63,025 nucleotides of DNA from UBA10364 sp049611965 (GCA_049611965.1 JBMZBC010000008.1:1-63025); one strand, 5' to 3'; shown: positions 1 through 9,062, counted from the first letter of the stretch. A program made the numbers and translations. The notes: generated by a model not told the origin, from the letters alone.

Positions 1-399
1 TCCAACAAGATCCACATTGTAGCGTTCACACGCGAGATGGATGCCCTCATAAATTTCTTCGAGTGCCTCTACCGGAAATCTGTTTGATACCGCAATACCT
101 ACCGTGATATGTTCTGCAATACCGTTCATGGCGTATATGTCGCTCAAATTCACCACGACGCTTTTGTAGCCCAAGTGCTTCAATGGCACATAACTTAAAT
201 CAAAATGAACGCCCTCAACCAAAAGATCAGTTGAGATCGCTGTGAAGTGATCGCCATGGTCTATTAATGCCGCGTCATCGCCTACCGCAAGTGCAGTATT
301 CGCAAGCTTCGTTTTTGCATTTTTTACCAGGTGATCAATCAGACCAAATTCGCCTAGATCTGAGATTGGGGTACGCTGTGGGTTCTTCGAATCAAACAT
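1..399 (-). CDS. thiL: Thiamine-monophosphate kinase, N-terminal part (cut by window edge)
   Basis: ThiL phosphorylates thiamine monophosphate to the active cofactor thiamine diphosphate in the cytosol. The minus strand is open from the ATG at 399 to the window edge (133 codons). The start reads MFDSKNPQRTPISDLGEFG; next come the family motif AVGDDAALI, and then STDLLVEGVHFDL and VVNLSDIYAMNG, which match the ATP/Mg-binding aspartates of the ThiL/PurM fold. About 60% of the protein lies outside the window. The gene is divergent from the suf operon, and a consensus -7 element ends only four bases before the start codon, so the mRNA may be nearly leaderless. Identification is firm from motifs; the rest cannot be seen. 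Confidence 0.9.
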   Translation of the reverse strand, partial: MFDSKNPQRTPISDLGEFGLIDHLVKNAKTKLANTALAVGDDAALIDHGDHFTAISTDLLVEGVHFDLSYVPLKHLGYKSVVVNLSDIYAMNGIAEHITVGIAVSNRFPVEALEEIYEGIHLACERYNVDLVG

Positions 400-403
400 A
401 GAG

Positions 404-435
404 CAAAGTTATCACCTTATACGACTCTATTGCAA
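404..435 (-). promoter_or_regulatory. Predicted thiL promoter
   Basis: On the minus strand TTG (435-433), a 21-base spacer and TAACTTTG (411-404) match the Bacteroidota housekeeping consensus TTG-N17-23-TAnnTTTG without mismatch in the -7 box. The -33 TTG shares the palindrome TTGCAA with the divergent suf promoter. Confidence 0.6.
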
Positions 436-463
436 GATAAAACGCCCATATTCATTAACTTTG
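430..463 (+). promoter_or_regulatory. Predicted suf operon promoter
   Basis: TTG (430-432), a 23-base spacer and TAACTTTG (456-463) fit the Bacteroidota promoter consensus; the spacer is at the long end of the accepted range. It lies 31 bases before the sufA ATG. Its -7 box is identical in sequence to that of the divergent thiL promoter. No separate operator palindrome for an iron-sulfur regulator is evident. Confidence 0.6.
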
Positions 464-494
464 CAGTGCTTTTTTAGAATTAGTCTAAATACAT

Positions 495-824
495 ATGGTC
501 AAAGTATCAACTTCAGCGAAAGACAAACTGGCTTCCCTAATGGCAGAGGAAGGCAAGAGTCTTGAAACTACCTACATCAGCGTTGGTGTGGAAAGCGGTG
601 GTTGTTCCGGCTTGTCATACAAGATGGAATTTACCCCTGATATGCCTGAAAACGCTGAACTCTATGAGGATAATGGAGTTAAGGTGGTAGTTGAGAAAAA
701 GAGCCTGCTCTACCTGATTGGAACGACGCTTGAATACAGCGGCGGTTTGAACGGTAAAGGCTTTAATTTTAATAACCCGAACGCAACGCGCACCTGTGGG
801 TGTGGCGAAAGCTTCGCAGTATAA
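495..824 (+). CDS. sufA: SufA/IscA-type iron-sulfur carrier
   Basis: A-type carrier protein of 109 residues, which receives a nascent Fe-S cluster from the SufBCD scaffold and passes it to apoproteins. The three ligand cysteines are in place: C37 in ESGGCSGL and C101/C103 in the C-terminal CGCGESF. The length is normal for the family. It is the first gene of sufA-B-C-D-S-E-T, six bases upstream of sufB, behind a consensus promoter. IscA and ErpA are close relatives; the suf context decides the name. Confidence 0.93.
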   Translation: MVKVSTSAKDKLASLMAEEGKSLETTYISVGVESGGCSGLSYKMEFTPDMPENAELYEDNGVKVVVEKKSLLYLIGTTLEYSGGLNGKGFNFNNPNATRTCGCGESFAV

Positions 825-830
825 TACCCC

Positions 831-2267
831 ATGAGCGACGAAATCTTAGACGAAATCACCGCATCGGAGTATAAGTACGGATTCACTACCGATATCGAAA
901 GCGATAAGGTGCCTCCAGGCTTAAACGAAGATGTGATTCGGTTGATTAGCGCGAAAAAGAACGAGCCTGAATGGATGCTTGAGTGGCGCTTGGACGCCTT
1001 CCGCACTTGGTCAGAAATGATCGAACCGGAATGGCCAAATGTCACCTATGAGAAACCAGATTTTCAGGCCATCTCTTACTACAGTGCTCCGAAGCAAAAG
1101 AAAACCTTAGACAGTCTGGACGAGGTCGACCCGGAACTCTTGAAGACCTTCGAGAAGCTGGGTATTAGTCTGGACGAGCAAAAACGCTTGTCCGGAGTAG
1201 CCATGGACGTTGTGGTCGATTCTGTTTCGGTAGCCACCACCTTCAAGGAAACCTTGGCAGAAAAAGGAATCATCTTCTGTTCGATGAGTGAGGCCATACA
1301 GGAGCACCCAGAGCTGGTACGCAAGCATTTGGGTACCGTAGTTCCTAAGCGCGATAATTTCTATGCTGCCCTAAACAGTGCCGTCTTCACCGACGGTTCC
1401 TTCTGTTACATCCCAAAGGGCGTTCACTGTCCTATGGAATTGAGTACCTACTTCCGTATCAATGAAGCAGGTACTGGTCAGTTTGAGCGTACACTTCTGG
1501 TGGCCGATGAAGGTTCTTATGTAAGTTACCTCGAAGGTTGTACAGCGCCTTCTCGCGATGAAAACCAGTTGCACGCCGCAGTGGTTGAGCTTGTTGCTAT
1601 GGACGATTCCGAAATCAAATACAGCACCGTACAAAACTGGTTCCCTGGCGATGCCGAAGGAAAAGGTGGTGTCTTCAACTTTGTAACCAAGCGCGGTATC
1701 TGTGAGCGAAATGCGAAGATCAGCTGGACACAAGTTGAGACTGGTTCAGCAGTGACGTGGAAATATCCGTCGTGTATCCTTAAAGGAGACAATAGCGTAG
1801 GTGAATTCTACAGTGTTGCAGTAACCAACAAATACCAGCAAGCCGATACCGGAACAAAGATGATTCACTTGGGTAAAAACACCAAGAGTACCATCATCTC
1901 TAAAGGTATTAGTGCCGGCAAGAGCCACAACAGCTACAGAGGTCTTGTTCGCGTAGGCGCTCGTGCCGAAAATGCCAGAAACTTCAGCCAGTGTGATTCG
2001 CTGCTGATGGGCGACCAATGTGGCGCACACACCTTCCCATACATAGAGGCGCAACACCCAAGTGCGCAGATTGAGCACGAGGCAACCACCTCGAAGATTG
2101 GTGAGGATCAGATTTTCTACTGTAACCAAAGAGGAATTGGAACAGAAGAAGCTATTGCCCTAATCGTAAATGGGTACTGTAAAGAAGTATTGAACCAGCT
2201 TCCCATGGAGTTTGCCGTGGAAGCACAAAAACTATTGGAAGTCTCTCTAGAAGGCTCGGTAGGATAA
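831..2267 (+). CDS. sufB: Fe-S cluster assembly scaffold SufB
   Basis: SufB is the main scaffold of the SufBC2D complex, where sulfide from SufS/SufE and iron are built into a cluster. The 478-residue length is typical. The C-terminal half shows the beta-helix core with the motifs TVQNWFPGD, GKSHNSYRG and SQCDSLLMGD, and near the end FYCNQRGIGTEEA carries the conserved cysteine region used for cluster assembly. It is followed three bases later by sufC. Opposite-strand open frames across this gene are coding shadows. Confidence 0.97.
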   Translation: MSDEILDEITASEYKYGFTTDIESDKVPPGLNEDVIRLISAKKNEPEWMLEWRLDAFRTWSEMIEPEWPNVTYEKPDFQAISYYSAPKQKKTLDSLDEVDPELLKTFEKLGISLDEQKRLSGVAMDVVVDSVSVATTFKETLAEKGIIFCSMSEAIQEHPELVRKHLGTVVPKRDNFYAALNSAVFTDGSFCYIPKGVHCPMELSTYFRINEAGTGQFERTLLVADEGSYVSYLEGCTAPSRDENQLHAAVVELVAMDDSEIKYSTVQNWFPGDAEGKGGVFNFVTKRGICERNAKISWTQVETGSAVTWKYPSCILKGDNSVGEFYSVAVTNKYQQADTGTKMIHLGKNTKSTIISKGISAGKSHNSYRGLVRVGARAENARNFSQCDSLLMGDQCGAHTFPYIEAQHPSAQIEHEATTSKIGEDQIFYCNQRGIGTEEAIALIVNGYCKEVLNQLPMEFAVEAQKLLEVSLEGSVG

Positions 2268-2270
2268 GCC

Positions 2271-3020
2271 ATGATTAAAATCAAAGATTTACAAGCACGC
2301 GTTGAGGAAAAGGAAATTCTCCGCGGCATTAATTTAGAAATCAACCCGGGTGAAGTTCACGCCATCATGGGACCAAATGGTTCGGGTAAAAGTACTTTGA
2401 GTAGCGTCATCGCTGGTCGTGAGGATTACGAAGTTACAGGTGGCGCCATTGACTTCGAAGGCGAAGACCTGTTGGACCTAGACCCGGAAGAACGCGCACA
2501 CAAAGGGATCTTCCTAAGCTTCCAGTACCCTGTTGAAATTCCAGGTGTCACGGTGAGCAACTTCATCAAAACAGCCATCAACGAGAGCCGTAAGGGCCGC
2601 GGTGAAGAGCCGATGGAGGCGAGAGAGATGTTGGCAAAGATGCGCGAGAAGACTGCGCTTCTAGAGATGGATAAGAGCTACCTCAGCCGCAGCTTGAACG
2701 AAGGATTCTCCGGTGGTGAGAAAAAGCGCAATGAGATTTTCCAAATGGCGATGTTGGAACCAAAATTGGCCATCCTTGATGAGACCGATTCTGGTTTGGA
2801 TATTGATGCCCTTCGTATTGTAGCCAACGGTGTCAACAAACTGCGTAGCGAAGACAATGCGGTCGTAGTTATTACCCACTACCAGCGTCTGTTGGATTAC
2901 ATCGAGCCAGATTTCGTACACGTGTTGTACAACGGTAAGATTGTGAAGAGCGGCGATAAGAATTTGGCCCTCGAACTAGAAGCAAAAGGATACGACTGGA
3001 TCAAGGCAGAAAACGCATGA
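2271..3020 (+). CDS. sufC: SufC ATPase of the SufBCD complex
   Basis: ABC-type ATPase of 249 residues, soluble and without membrane segments, that drives conformational change in SufBD during cluster assembly. It has a Walker A motif GPNGSGKST (34-42), an ABC signature FSGGE (146-150), Walker B LAILDE (166-171) and the SufC-typical ETDSGLD D-loop. Its stop overlaps the sufD start by four bases (ATGA), which suggests translational coupling. Confidence 0.97.
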   Translation: MIKIKDLQARVEEKEILRGINLEINPGEVHAIMGPNGSGKSTLSSVIAGREDYEVTGGAIDFEGEDLLDLDPEERAHKGIFLSFQYPVEIPGVTVSNFIKTAINESRKGRGEEPMEAREMLAKMREKTALLEMDKSYLSRSLNEGFSGGEKKRNEIFQMAMLEPKLAILDETDSGLDIDALRIVANGVNKLRSEDNAVVVITHYQRLLDYIEPDFVHVLYNGKIVKSGDKNLALELEAKGYDWIKAENA

Positions 3021-4336
3021 CAGATTTAGCACAGGATTTACTCTCTTCATTCGTTGTTGCCGAAGCCGGCTTGAACGGAGCCAAGAATTTGGGCGTGGTC
3101 AACATGCGTAAAGAAGCATTGGACCGTTTTGAAGCTGCCGGATTCCCAACTACGCGTGACGAGGAGTGGAAATACACCAACCTCAAGCCCGTATTAAAGC
3201 ACGACTACAAGATCATGCTTAAAAGCGAGAGTGCCGTTTCGTTTGGAGACATCAAACAATACCTTCTCAGCGATCTAGATACCTACAAACTGGTATTCAT
3301 CAACGGTAAGTACAGCTCTTGGTTGAGCGAATCGACACACCAGAGCTACGACATTTGCACCTTTGCTGCAGCCTTGAACAAATACCCTGACGTTCTTGCC
3401 GAGTACCTGGGCAAAGCTGCTCCTGCTGGGGAAACGTTTGTAGACCTCAATACGGCATTTGCCGACGACGGGGCGTATATCCGAGTGAAAGCAAATCAAA
3501 CGGTAGACAAGCCTATCGAGATTCTTTACATCACGACGGATGAGAACGGCACTTCATTCTCGCAGAACCGCAACCTCATTATTGTTGAGCAAAACGCGGA
3601 GGTTCAGATTTTAGAGCGTCACCAGAATCTTGGCAATACTGAGAGCTTTACAAACTTTGTGAGTGAGGTATTTGCTGCTCGTGATGCCCGCGTGAGCTAC
3701 TACAAAGTTCAGAACGATAGCGACAAGGCTTCATTGGTGGACAACACCCATGTGAAGCAAGCGACCGGCTCGAACGTGCATGTAGGCACGTATAGTTTCG
3801 GAGGAAAATTGGTCCGCAATAACCTGCACTTCTACTCTGGCGGAGAACACGCTGAAAGTCACATGGACGGCATCACTATTATCGGTGACGGCCAAACTGT
3901 TGACCACCATACCTTGGTAGATCACCAGGAGCCTAATTGCTATAGCCGTGAGTTGTACAAAGGCATTTACCTAGGCAAGAGTCACGGTGTCTTTAATGGA
4001 AAGGTTTTGGTGCGCCAAAAGGCACAGAAGACCAATGCCTTCCAACAGAACGACAATATTCTATTGAGCGATAAAGCGAAGGTGGATACAAAACCTCAAT
4101 TGGAAATTTTTGCAGATGATGTGCGTTGTTCACACGGTTGTACCGTAGGACAATTGGACAAAAATGCATTGTTCTATTTGCGTTCTCGTGGTATCCCAAA
4201 GCGCGAAGCACAAGGCTTAATGACGTATGCATTCGCCTCAGACGCACTTGAATATATTAAGATCCCTCAGTTAGAGAAGCGCCTGAACGGCGTGATCGCT
4301 GAAAAGCTCGGTATCAACCTAGAGTTCGCGCTATAA
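3017..4336 (+). CDS. sufD: Fe-S cluster assembly protein SufD
   Basis: SufD is a SufB paralogue that forms the SufB-SufD heterodimer and is needed for iron entry. The protein has 439 residues. The N-terminal helical part contains TRDEEWKYTNL, a hallmark of SufD; the C-terminal beta-helix ends with RCSHGCTVGQLD, whose histidine (about residue 373) corresponds to the assembly-essential histidine of the family. It overlaps sufC by four bases and shares one base with sufS (taATG). Confidence 0.96.
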   Translation: MTDLAQDLLSSFVVAEAGLNGAKNLGVVNMRKEALDRFEAAGFPTTRDEEWKYTNLKPVLKHDYKIMLKSESAVSFGDIKQYLLSDLDTYKLVFINGKYSSWLSESTHQSYDICTFAAALNKYPDVLAEYLGKAAPAGETFVDLNTAFADDGAYIRVKANQTVDKPIEILYITTDENGTSFSQNRNLIIVEQNAEVQILERHQNLGNTESFTNFVSEVFAARDARVSYYKVQNDSDKASLVDNTHVKQATGSNVHVGTYSFGGKLVRNNLHFYSGGEHAESHMDGITIIGDGQTVDHHTLVDHQEPNCYSRELYKGIYLGKSHGVFNGKVLVRQKAQKTNAFQQNDNILLSDKAKVDTKPQLEIFADDVRCSHGCTVGQLDKNALFYLRSRGIPKREAQGLMTYAFASDALEYIKIPQLEKRLNGVIAEKLGINLEFAL

Positions 4337-5553
4337 TGAGCTATGATGTCCAAAGCATACGCCAGCAATTTCCCATCCTGAATCAACAGATTAATGGAAG
4401 GCCGTTGGTGTATCTGGACAATGCTGCCACTGCGCAGAAGCCCATGGCCGTCATTGATGCCATTTCAGATTATTACCTGAACTATAATGCCAATGTACAC
4501 CGCGGTGTACACACATTGAGCCAACGCGCTACCGATGCGATGGAGGCCGTACGTGAGGATGTACGTGCCCATATCAATGCAGCGGAAACGGCTGAAATCA
4601 TCTTTACACGAGGCATCACCGATAGCATAAACACCATAGCCTTTGGCATGGGAGCACTCGTAGGGAAAGAGCAAAATATTGTGATCACAGCCGTTGAGCA
4701 CCACAGTAATATTGTGCCTTGGCAAATGCTCTGTCAGCGCACGGGTGCAGAGCTTCGTCACTTACCGATGAACCAGCACGGTGAGGTCGTTTTAGACGGT
4801 ATTGAAGATATCATTGACGAGCATACCGCTATGGTTGCGTTCAATCACATCTCTAATGCACTTGGGACTATTAATCCTGTGGAGGCCATTTTGGAGCGTG
4901 CCCAGAAAGTAGGCGCTTGGACCTTAATTGATGGTGCTCAGAGTGGACCACACGCCAAAGTAGATGTACGCGCTTGGGACGTTGACTTCTTTACACTCAG
5001 CAGTCATAAAATGTATGGTCCTACAGGCCTTGGCGTACTTTACGGCAAACGCGAAAGACTAGAAGACCTTCCCCCTTATCAAGGCGGTGGAGAAATGATT
5101 GCCACAGTGACTTTAGAAGAAAGCACCTATGCGGGACTCCCACATAAATTTGAAGCAGGCACACCCCATATCGAAGGAATTATTGGCTTTGGGGCTGCGC
5201 TGAAGTACATCAATGAAATCGGGATTGAAGCAATCGCAGCCCATGAGAAAGAACTACTCGAATATGCGACGCAGGAGTGTTCAAAGATTGAAGGGTTCAG
5301 AGTCATTGGTGACGCCAAGAACAAGGCCAGCGTGCTGAGCTTTGTCGTCGACGGAACACACCCGTATGATTTGGGGGTGTTGTTAGATCAACAAGGTGTA
5401 GCTGTGCGTACTGGACAACATTGTACGCAACCCATCATGGACGCCTTCTGCATTGACGGGACGGCAAGAGCCAGTTTTGCGATGTACAATACCAAAGAAG
5501 AAATTGACCTGTTCAAGGCTGCCCTTGAGAAGGCTGTAACGATGCTCCGCTAA
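4336..5553 (+). CDS. sufS: Cysteine desulfurase SufS
   Basis: PLP enzyme that converts cysteine to alanine and holds the sulfur as a persulfide for transfer to SufE. It has 405 residues. The PLP lysine is K225 in TLSSHKMYGPTG, and the persulfide cysteine is C363 in RTGQHCTQPIM, in the short-loop arrangement typical of group II (SufS) enzymes. It lies between sufD and sufE with one-base overlaps at both ends, supporting the SufS-SufE pairing. Confidence 0.96.
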   Translation: MSYDVQSIRQQFPILNQQINGRPLVYLDNAATAQKPMAVIDAISDYYLNYNANVHRGVHTLSQRATDAMEAVREDVRAHINAAETAEIIFTRGITDSINTIAFGMGALVGKEQNIVITAVEHHSNIVPWQMLCQRTGAELRHLPMNQHGEVVLDGIEDIIDEHTAMVAFNHISNALGTINPVEAILERAQKVGAWTLIDGAQSGPHAKVDVRAWDVDFFTLSSHKMYGPTGLGVLYGKRERLEDLPPYQGGGEMIATVTLEESTYAGLPHKFEAGTPHIEGIIGFGAALKYINEIGIEAIAAHEKELLEYATQECSKIEGFRVIGDAKNKASVLSFVVDGTHPYDLGVLLDQQGVAVRTGQHCTQPIMDAFCIDGTARASFAMYNTKEEIDLFKAALEKAVTMLR

Positions 5554-5969
5554 TGGCAACGATAAAAGAAAGACAAGAAGTATTGGTCGAAGAATTTGAA
5601 TTCTTCGACGAATGGATGGACAAATACAACCACATCATTGAGATGGGGAAGAGTCTTGATGCCTTACCGGAAGAAAAGAAGAACGATGATCTTTTGGTAC
5701 AAGGCTGCCAAAGCAAGGTGTGGTTGCATGCAGAAAAGAACGGCGAAAACGTGAGGTTTCAAGCAGATGCAGACGCCATTATTGCCAAGGGAATTGTGGC
5801 GATGTTGATTGATGTTTTTGACAATCAGCCTGCGAAAGAAGTGGCTGCTGCTGACCTTGGGTTCTTGGAAGAGATTGGGTTGAAAGACCATCTCAGTCCG
5901 ACGAGAGCGAACGGTCTAATGAGCATGATCAAACAAATGAAATTTTACGCCTTGGCTTTTGCCGGCTAA
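5553..5969 (+). CDS. sufE: Sulfur acceptor SufE
   Basis: SufE accepts persulfide sulfur from SufS and passes it to SufB. The 138-residue protein has the family motif LLVQGCQSKVW with the acceptor cysteine at C52, preceded by DALPEEKKND. It starts in the sufS stop codon (taATG) and is 12 bases before sufT. Confidence 0.95.
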   Translation: MATIKERQEVLVEEFEFFDEWMDKYNHIIEMGKSLDALPEEKKNDDLLVQGCQSKVWLHAEKNGENVRFQADADAIIAKGIVAMLIDVFDNQPAKEVAAADLGFLEEIGLKDHLSPTRANGLMSMIKQMKFYALAFAG

Positions 5970-5981
5970 TACAAAAGTGCC

Positions 5982-6314
5982 ATGAGTGAAGAGTTGACGC
6001 ACAGCGAAATGCAAAAGATTGGAGAAGAGGTCGTAGGAGTCCTTTGTACCATCTTTGATCCTGAAATTCCGGTAGACATTTACCAGTTGGGATTGATCTA
6101 CGATGTGAAGGTCAGTACAGAACGTGATGTGCATATTATGATGACGTTGACCTCGCCGAATTGTCCCGTAGCAGAAAGCTTGCCGCAAGAAGTGAAGGAG
6201 AAATCTAGAGCTTTGGACAGCGTAAACGACGTTGAAGTAGAAATCACTTTCGATCCGCCGTGGGACAAGAGTATGATGAGCGAAGAGGCGAAACTGGAGC
6301 TCGGTATGCTTTAA
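5982..6314 (+). CDS. sufT: SufT-like MIP18/DUF59 protein
   Basis: Small protein of 110 residues of the MIP18 (DUF59) family that assists Fe-S maturation. The family pattern DPEIPVDIYQLGLIYDV is followed by SPNCPVAESLP, with the conserved cysteine, and by PPWDKSMMSEEAKLELG, typical of SufT. It is the last gene of the suf operon, before a hairpin terminator. PaaD at 51776 is a second, distinct member of the same superfamily. The assignment as SufT rests on context as well as sequence. Confidence 0.88.
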   Translation: MSEELTHSEMQKIGEEVVGVLCTIFDPEIPVDIYQLGLIYDVKVSTERDVHIMMTLTSPNCPVAESLPQEVKEKSRALDSVNDVEVEITFDPPWDKSMMSEEAKLELGML

Positions 6315-6391
6315 TTCGTCCGATTCTTTAAAATTTTCCCAAAACAAGAACCTTATTACGTTTAATCCGTTAAGGATGACGTTAATTTGTT

Positions 6392-6422
6392 GCTCGCAAT
6401 TCAAAGAATCGAGCGATTTTTT
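6392..6422 (+). terminator. Intrinsic terminator after the suf operon
   Basis: GCTCG (6392-6396) pairs with CGAGC (6410-6414) and, after a two-base bulge, ATTC (6399-6402) with GAAT (6406-6409), loop AAA. A run of T follows at 6417-6422. It ends about 25 bases before the mvaS ATG, so it either ends the suf transcript or attenuates read-through into mvaS. Confidence 0.6.
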
Positions 6423-6446
6423 GTGAATTAGAAAAATTTCCGCCAA

Positions 6447-7886
6447 ATGAAAATTGGAATAGACGCCATTTCATACTACGTACCTAGCCACTACCTCCCT
6501 ATTGAAGCACTTGCGAATGCAAGAAACATTGAATACGCCAAGCTGAACAAAGGTTTGGGTCTGACTTCTATGTCCTTCCCGGATGTCGACGAAGATGCCG
6601 CCTCCATGGGAGCGAATGCCGTTCTCGATATGTTCCAAAGAGAATCTCTAGATCCAGCTGCGGTCGGTAGAATGTACCTCGGTACAGAAAGTGCTTTGGA
6701 TAGCGCTAAACCAACCGCCACCTATATTCTAGATTTAGTAGAACGGGAATTGGCTGCTGAGCACGGCGAGCGTTGTTTAAAAAACGTGGATGCTGTAGAT
6801 ATGACCTTCGCGTGTATCGGTGCCGTAGATGCGTTGGAGAATGCTTGCCTATATGTGCAGCAAAACCCAGAAAAGAAAGCCATTATTATCGCGGCCGATT
6901 TGGCCAAATATGACCTAGGTTCAACCGGAGAATACACCCAAGGGGCCGGTGCTGTGGCATTGCTCGTGAGTGTAGATCCAGCGATTGTCGCATTGGATGC
7001 CGAGATCGGCGTAGCCACTAAAGGAGAGCGTGATTTCTTCAAACCACGTAGAACTCATACAAAAGCTTCAGTTCTCGTTCAAGCAGCCTCTTTGTTAGGC
7101 GTTGAATTGAGTGAAGAAGAGGCAGCTGCTAAGCTTGCAGAGGCAGAAGGTTTCTGGGGCGGAAACAGCATGATCCGCAGCTATGTTGAAGAGCCGGTTT
7201 TTGACGGTCAATACAGCAACGGCGCTTATGTTGGCCGTATCCAAGAGGCACTCGCTCACTTTGAAAGCAAGGTGGACCTGAATCCTGCATTGGATTGGGA
7301 CCGCGTAGTGATGCACTTGCCTTACGCCTTCCAAGGGCGCCGTATGCTGGTGAATTTCTACCTGGATTGGATGAACGCTAACGGAAAATGGGACGAAGTA
7401 GTTTCTGCTATGGGCGGCGACAAACCAGCAGATAAAGACGAGGCGAAAGCTTGGGTGAAAGCATTTAGTAAGAGTGATTACTACCGCGCTTATGTGGCAA
7501 AAGCCTTGGCTCCTGCTGAACGAGCTTCAAGCTTGATTGGAAATATGTATACAGCTTCCATCTTCATGGGATTGCTAAGCACGCTGTGTGATGCAGCAGA
7601 TAAAGGCGAGAACATCGAAGGTGCTTGTATCGGTTTCATGGGCTACGGTTCAGGAAGTAAGGCGAAGGTCTTCCAAGGTCACGTGCAGGCTGGATGGTCA
7701 AAAGTTGGCGGATTAGATCTGTTTGGCAGTCTGGAGAAACGTACAGCTGTAGATTTTACCACGTATGAGAACTGGCACAATGAGCGTTTAGACGGTCCAA
7801 TTCTTCCTTCGAAATCAGGCTTCGTTTTTGACGGTCTCAGAACAGCAGAAAACCAAGAATTTTTCCGAGATTACAAGAAACAGTAA
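6447..7886 (+). CDS. mvaS: Hydroxymethylglutaryl-CoA synthase
   Basis: HMG-CoA synthase condenses acetyl-CoA with acetoacetyl-CoA; the product feeds the mevalonate route to isoprenoids, or is a leucine-catabolism intermediate. The thiolase-fold protein has 479 residues, longer than the roughly 390-residue Gram-positive MvaS. The catalytic cysteine is C123 in MTFACIGAVDAL; the general base glutamate is E81 in LGTESALDSAKP; the histidine is in VMHLPYAFQGRR. GNMYTASIFMGL follows. It sits between the suf operon and a DUF2480 gene 9 bases downstream. In this organism it plausibly supplies the carotenoid and retinal pathway; that link is inferred. Confidence 0.92.
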   Translation: MKIGIDAISYYVPSHYLPIEALANARNIEYAKLNKGLGLTSMSFPDVDEDAASMGANAVLDMFQRESLDPAAVGRMYLGTESALDSAKPTATYILDLVERELAAEHGERCLKNVDAVDMTFACIGAVDALENACLYVQQNPEKKAIIIAADLAKYDLGSTGEYTQGAGAVALLVSVDPAIVALDAEIGVATKGERDFFKPRRTHTKASVLVQAASLLGVELSEEEAAAKLAEAEGFWGGNSMIRSYVEEPVFDGQYSNGAYVGRIQEALAHFESKVDLNPALDWDRVVMHLPYAFQGRRMLVNFYLDWMNANGKWDEVVSAMGGDKPADKDEAKAWVKAFSKSDYYRAYVAKALAPAERASSLIGNMYTASIFMGLLSTLCDAADKGENIEGACIGFMGYGSGSKAKVFQGHVQAGWSKVGGLDLFGSLEKRTAVDFTTYENWHNERLDGPILPSKSGFVFDGLRTAENQEFFRDYKKQ

Positions 7887-7895
7887 TCCGTTATT

Positions 7896-8396
7896 ATGGC
7901 CGAGGGGGAAATCGTAAACAAAGTCGCGCAGAGCCCACTAATTACCTTCAATCTTGAAGACTACCTACCTGCAAAGGTGGAGCAACTAGATATTGCTCAG
8001 TTCCTTGACGGAGGCTACCTCTTGCGTGAAAAAGAGTTCCGAGCTTCTCTTAAAGATTTCGATTACTCCCCGTTCGTTGGCGCCACGGTTCGTATCCATT
8101 GTTCTACGGATGCTATACTCCCGGCGTGGGCTTCTATCTTAGTCGCTTCAAAGCTTAGTGACCATGATATCCGAAGCTTCTGGGCACCTACAGAAGAGGC
8201 CTTTTTTGCGCAATACTATCGGTGGAAGTTGGCCCAAGTACATTGGTCGTCCTTTGAAGGAAAACCGATAATCATTAAAGGGTGTGGCGATGCTCGCATT
8301 CCGCAGGATGCGTATATCCAAACGGCAGATACGCTTAAAGGCATCGCAAAGAAAATTAGTTACGGGGAAGCCTGCTCCGCAGTACCCCTGAAATAG
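7896..8396 (+). CDS. DUF2480 family protein
   Basis: Bacteroidota-specific protein of 166 residues, recognised by its opening (EIVNKVAQSPLITFNLEDY) and by PFVGATVRIHCSTDAILPAWA followed by IIIKGCGDARIP near the end. No function is established that I know of. It lacks a signal peptide and membrane segments, so it is probably cytosolic. It follows mvaS by 9 bases and probably shares its transcript; proximity to suf genes is common for this family in flavobacteria, as far as I recall. It abuts the next gene tail to tail. Confidence 0.8.
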   Translation: MAEGEIVNKVAQSPLITFNLEDYLPAKVEQLDIAQFLDGGYLLREKEFRASLKDFDYSPFVGATVRIHCSTDAILPAWASILVASKLSDHDIRSFWAPTEEAFFAQYYRWKLAQVHWSSFEGKPIIIKGCGDARIPQDAYIQTADTLKGIAKKISYGEACSAVPLK

Positions 8397-9062
8397 TTAG
8401 AGGGTTATAGACAGCCCGATGTTCTGGCTCGTCGCAGCCCCTAATTCCGGAACCAATACACCAGATTCAACAATTGGATTAAGGCCGTAGTAGTAATACA
8501 AGTTAAACGGTCCTCGGCCTGCCTTTAGATATGCCCCGTATCGAAGGGTACTGAACCCACCAATGTTGTAAAACTTCACACGGTAGTTTTCTGTTTGCAG
8601 GTAGGCGTAGGAATCTACTCGATAGCCAGCGATAGCACCAACATAAAAGCGGTTGTATCTTCCTTTGTTATTGGCAGTCGAACGGTACCTGAATTCTAAG
8701 ACACCGTCCACATATTCCGCGGCCAATCGGTTTGAGAGGTAGGCTTCACCGTCTAAATTCTGAAGGGTCTGATTGCCGTCTGCTGAAACATCAATGTGTA
8801 AGTTTCCGTGGTAGAAATGACCGCTGTATCCCACGCCATACGCCAAGCCGAAATGGGTCAGCCCAAATGTGCTTTCACGAAGAAGCTGCACCTCTTGTGA
8901 ATTTGCCTGCCATGCAGGTACAAAAGTACCTCCAGCGCCCACAACCATCAACGATGAGGTATTGAAGCTCACCCCCTCGCCCGGCTCCGGGATGAATGCT
9001 TTTCCTTGTGCGCCTAATAGAAGTGAAGATGTAATAAGCAGAGTCGTCAGGATGAATTTCAT
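8397..9062 (-). CDS. Putative outer-membrane beta-barrel protein
   Basis: Protein of 221 residues from the ATG at 9062, chosen because it begins with a signal peptide (MKFILTTLLITSSLLLGAQG) and the frame upstream runs into the preceding gene. The mature part alternates aromatic and polar residues (FYHGNLHIDVSAD, GAIAGYRVDSYAYL, FNLYYYYG) and ends in GLSITL, as in small outer-membrane barrels. I do not recognise a specific family. It lies 46 bases after the next gene on the same strand. Confidence 0.6.
   Translation of the reverse strand: MKFILTTLLITSSLLLGAQGKAFIPEPGEGVSFNTSSLMVVGAGGTFVPAWQANSQEVQLLRESTFGLTHFGLAYGVGYSGHFYHGNLHIDVSADGNQTLQNLDGEAYLSNRLAAEYVDGVLEFRYRSTANNKGRYNRFYVGAIAGYRVDSYAYLQTENYRVKFYNIGGFSTLRYGAYLKAGRGPFNLYYYYGLNPIVESGVLVPELGAATSQNIGLSITL

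Noticed and set aside
5916..6446. Minus-strand open frame of 176 codons across sufT
   Set aside because: It lies opposite sufT and its leader, has no recognisable motif, and sufT is well supported on the plus strand.
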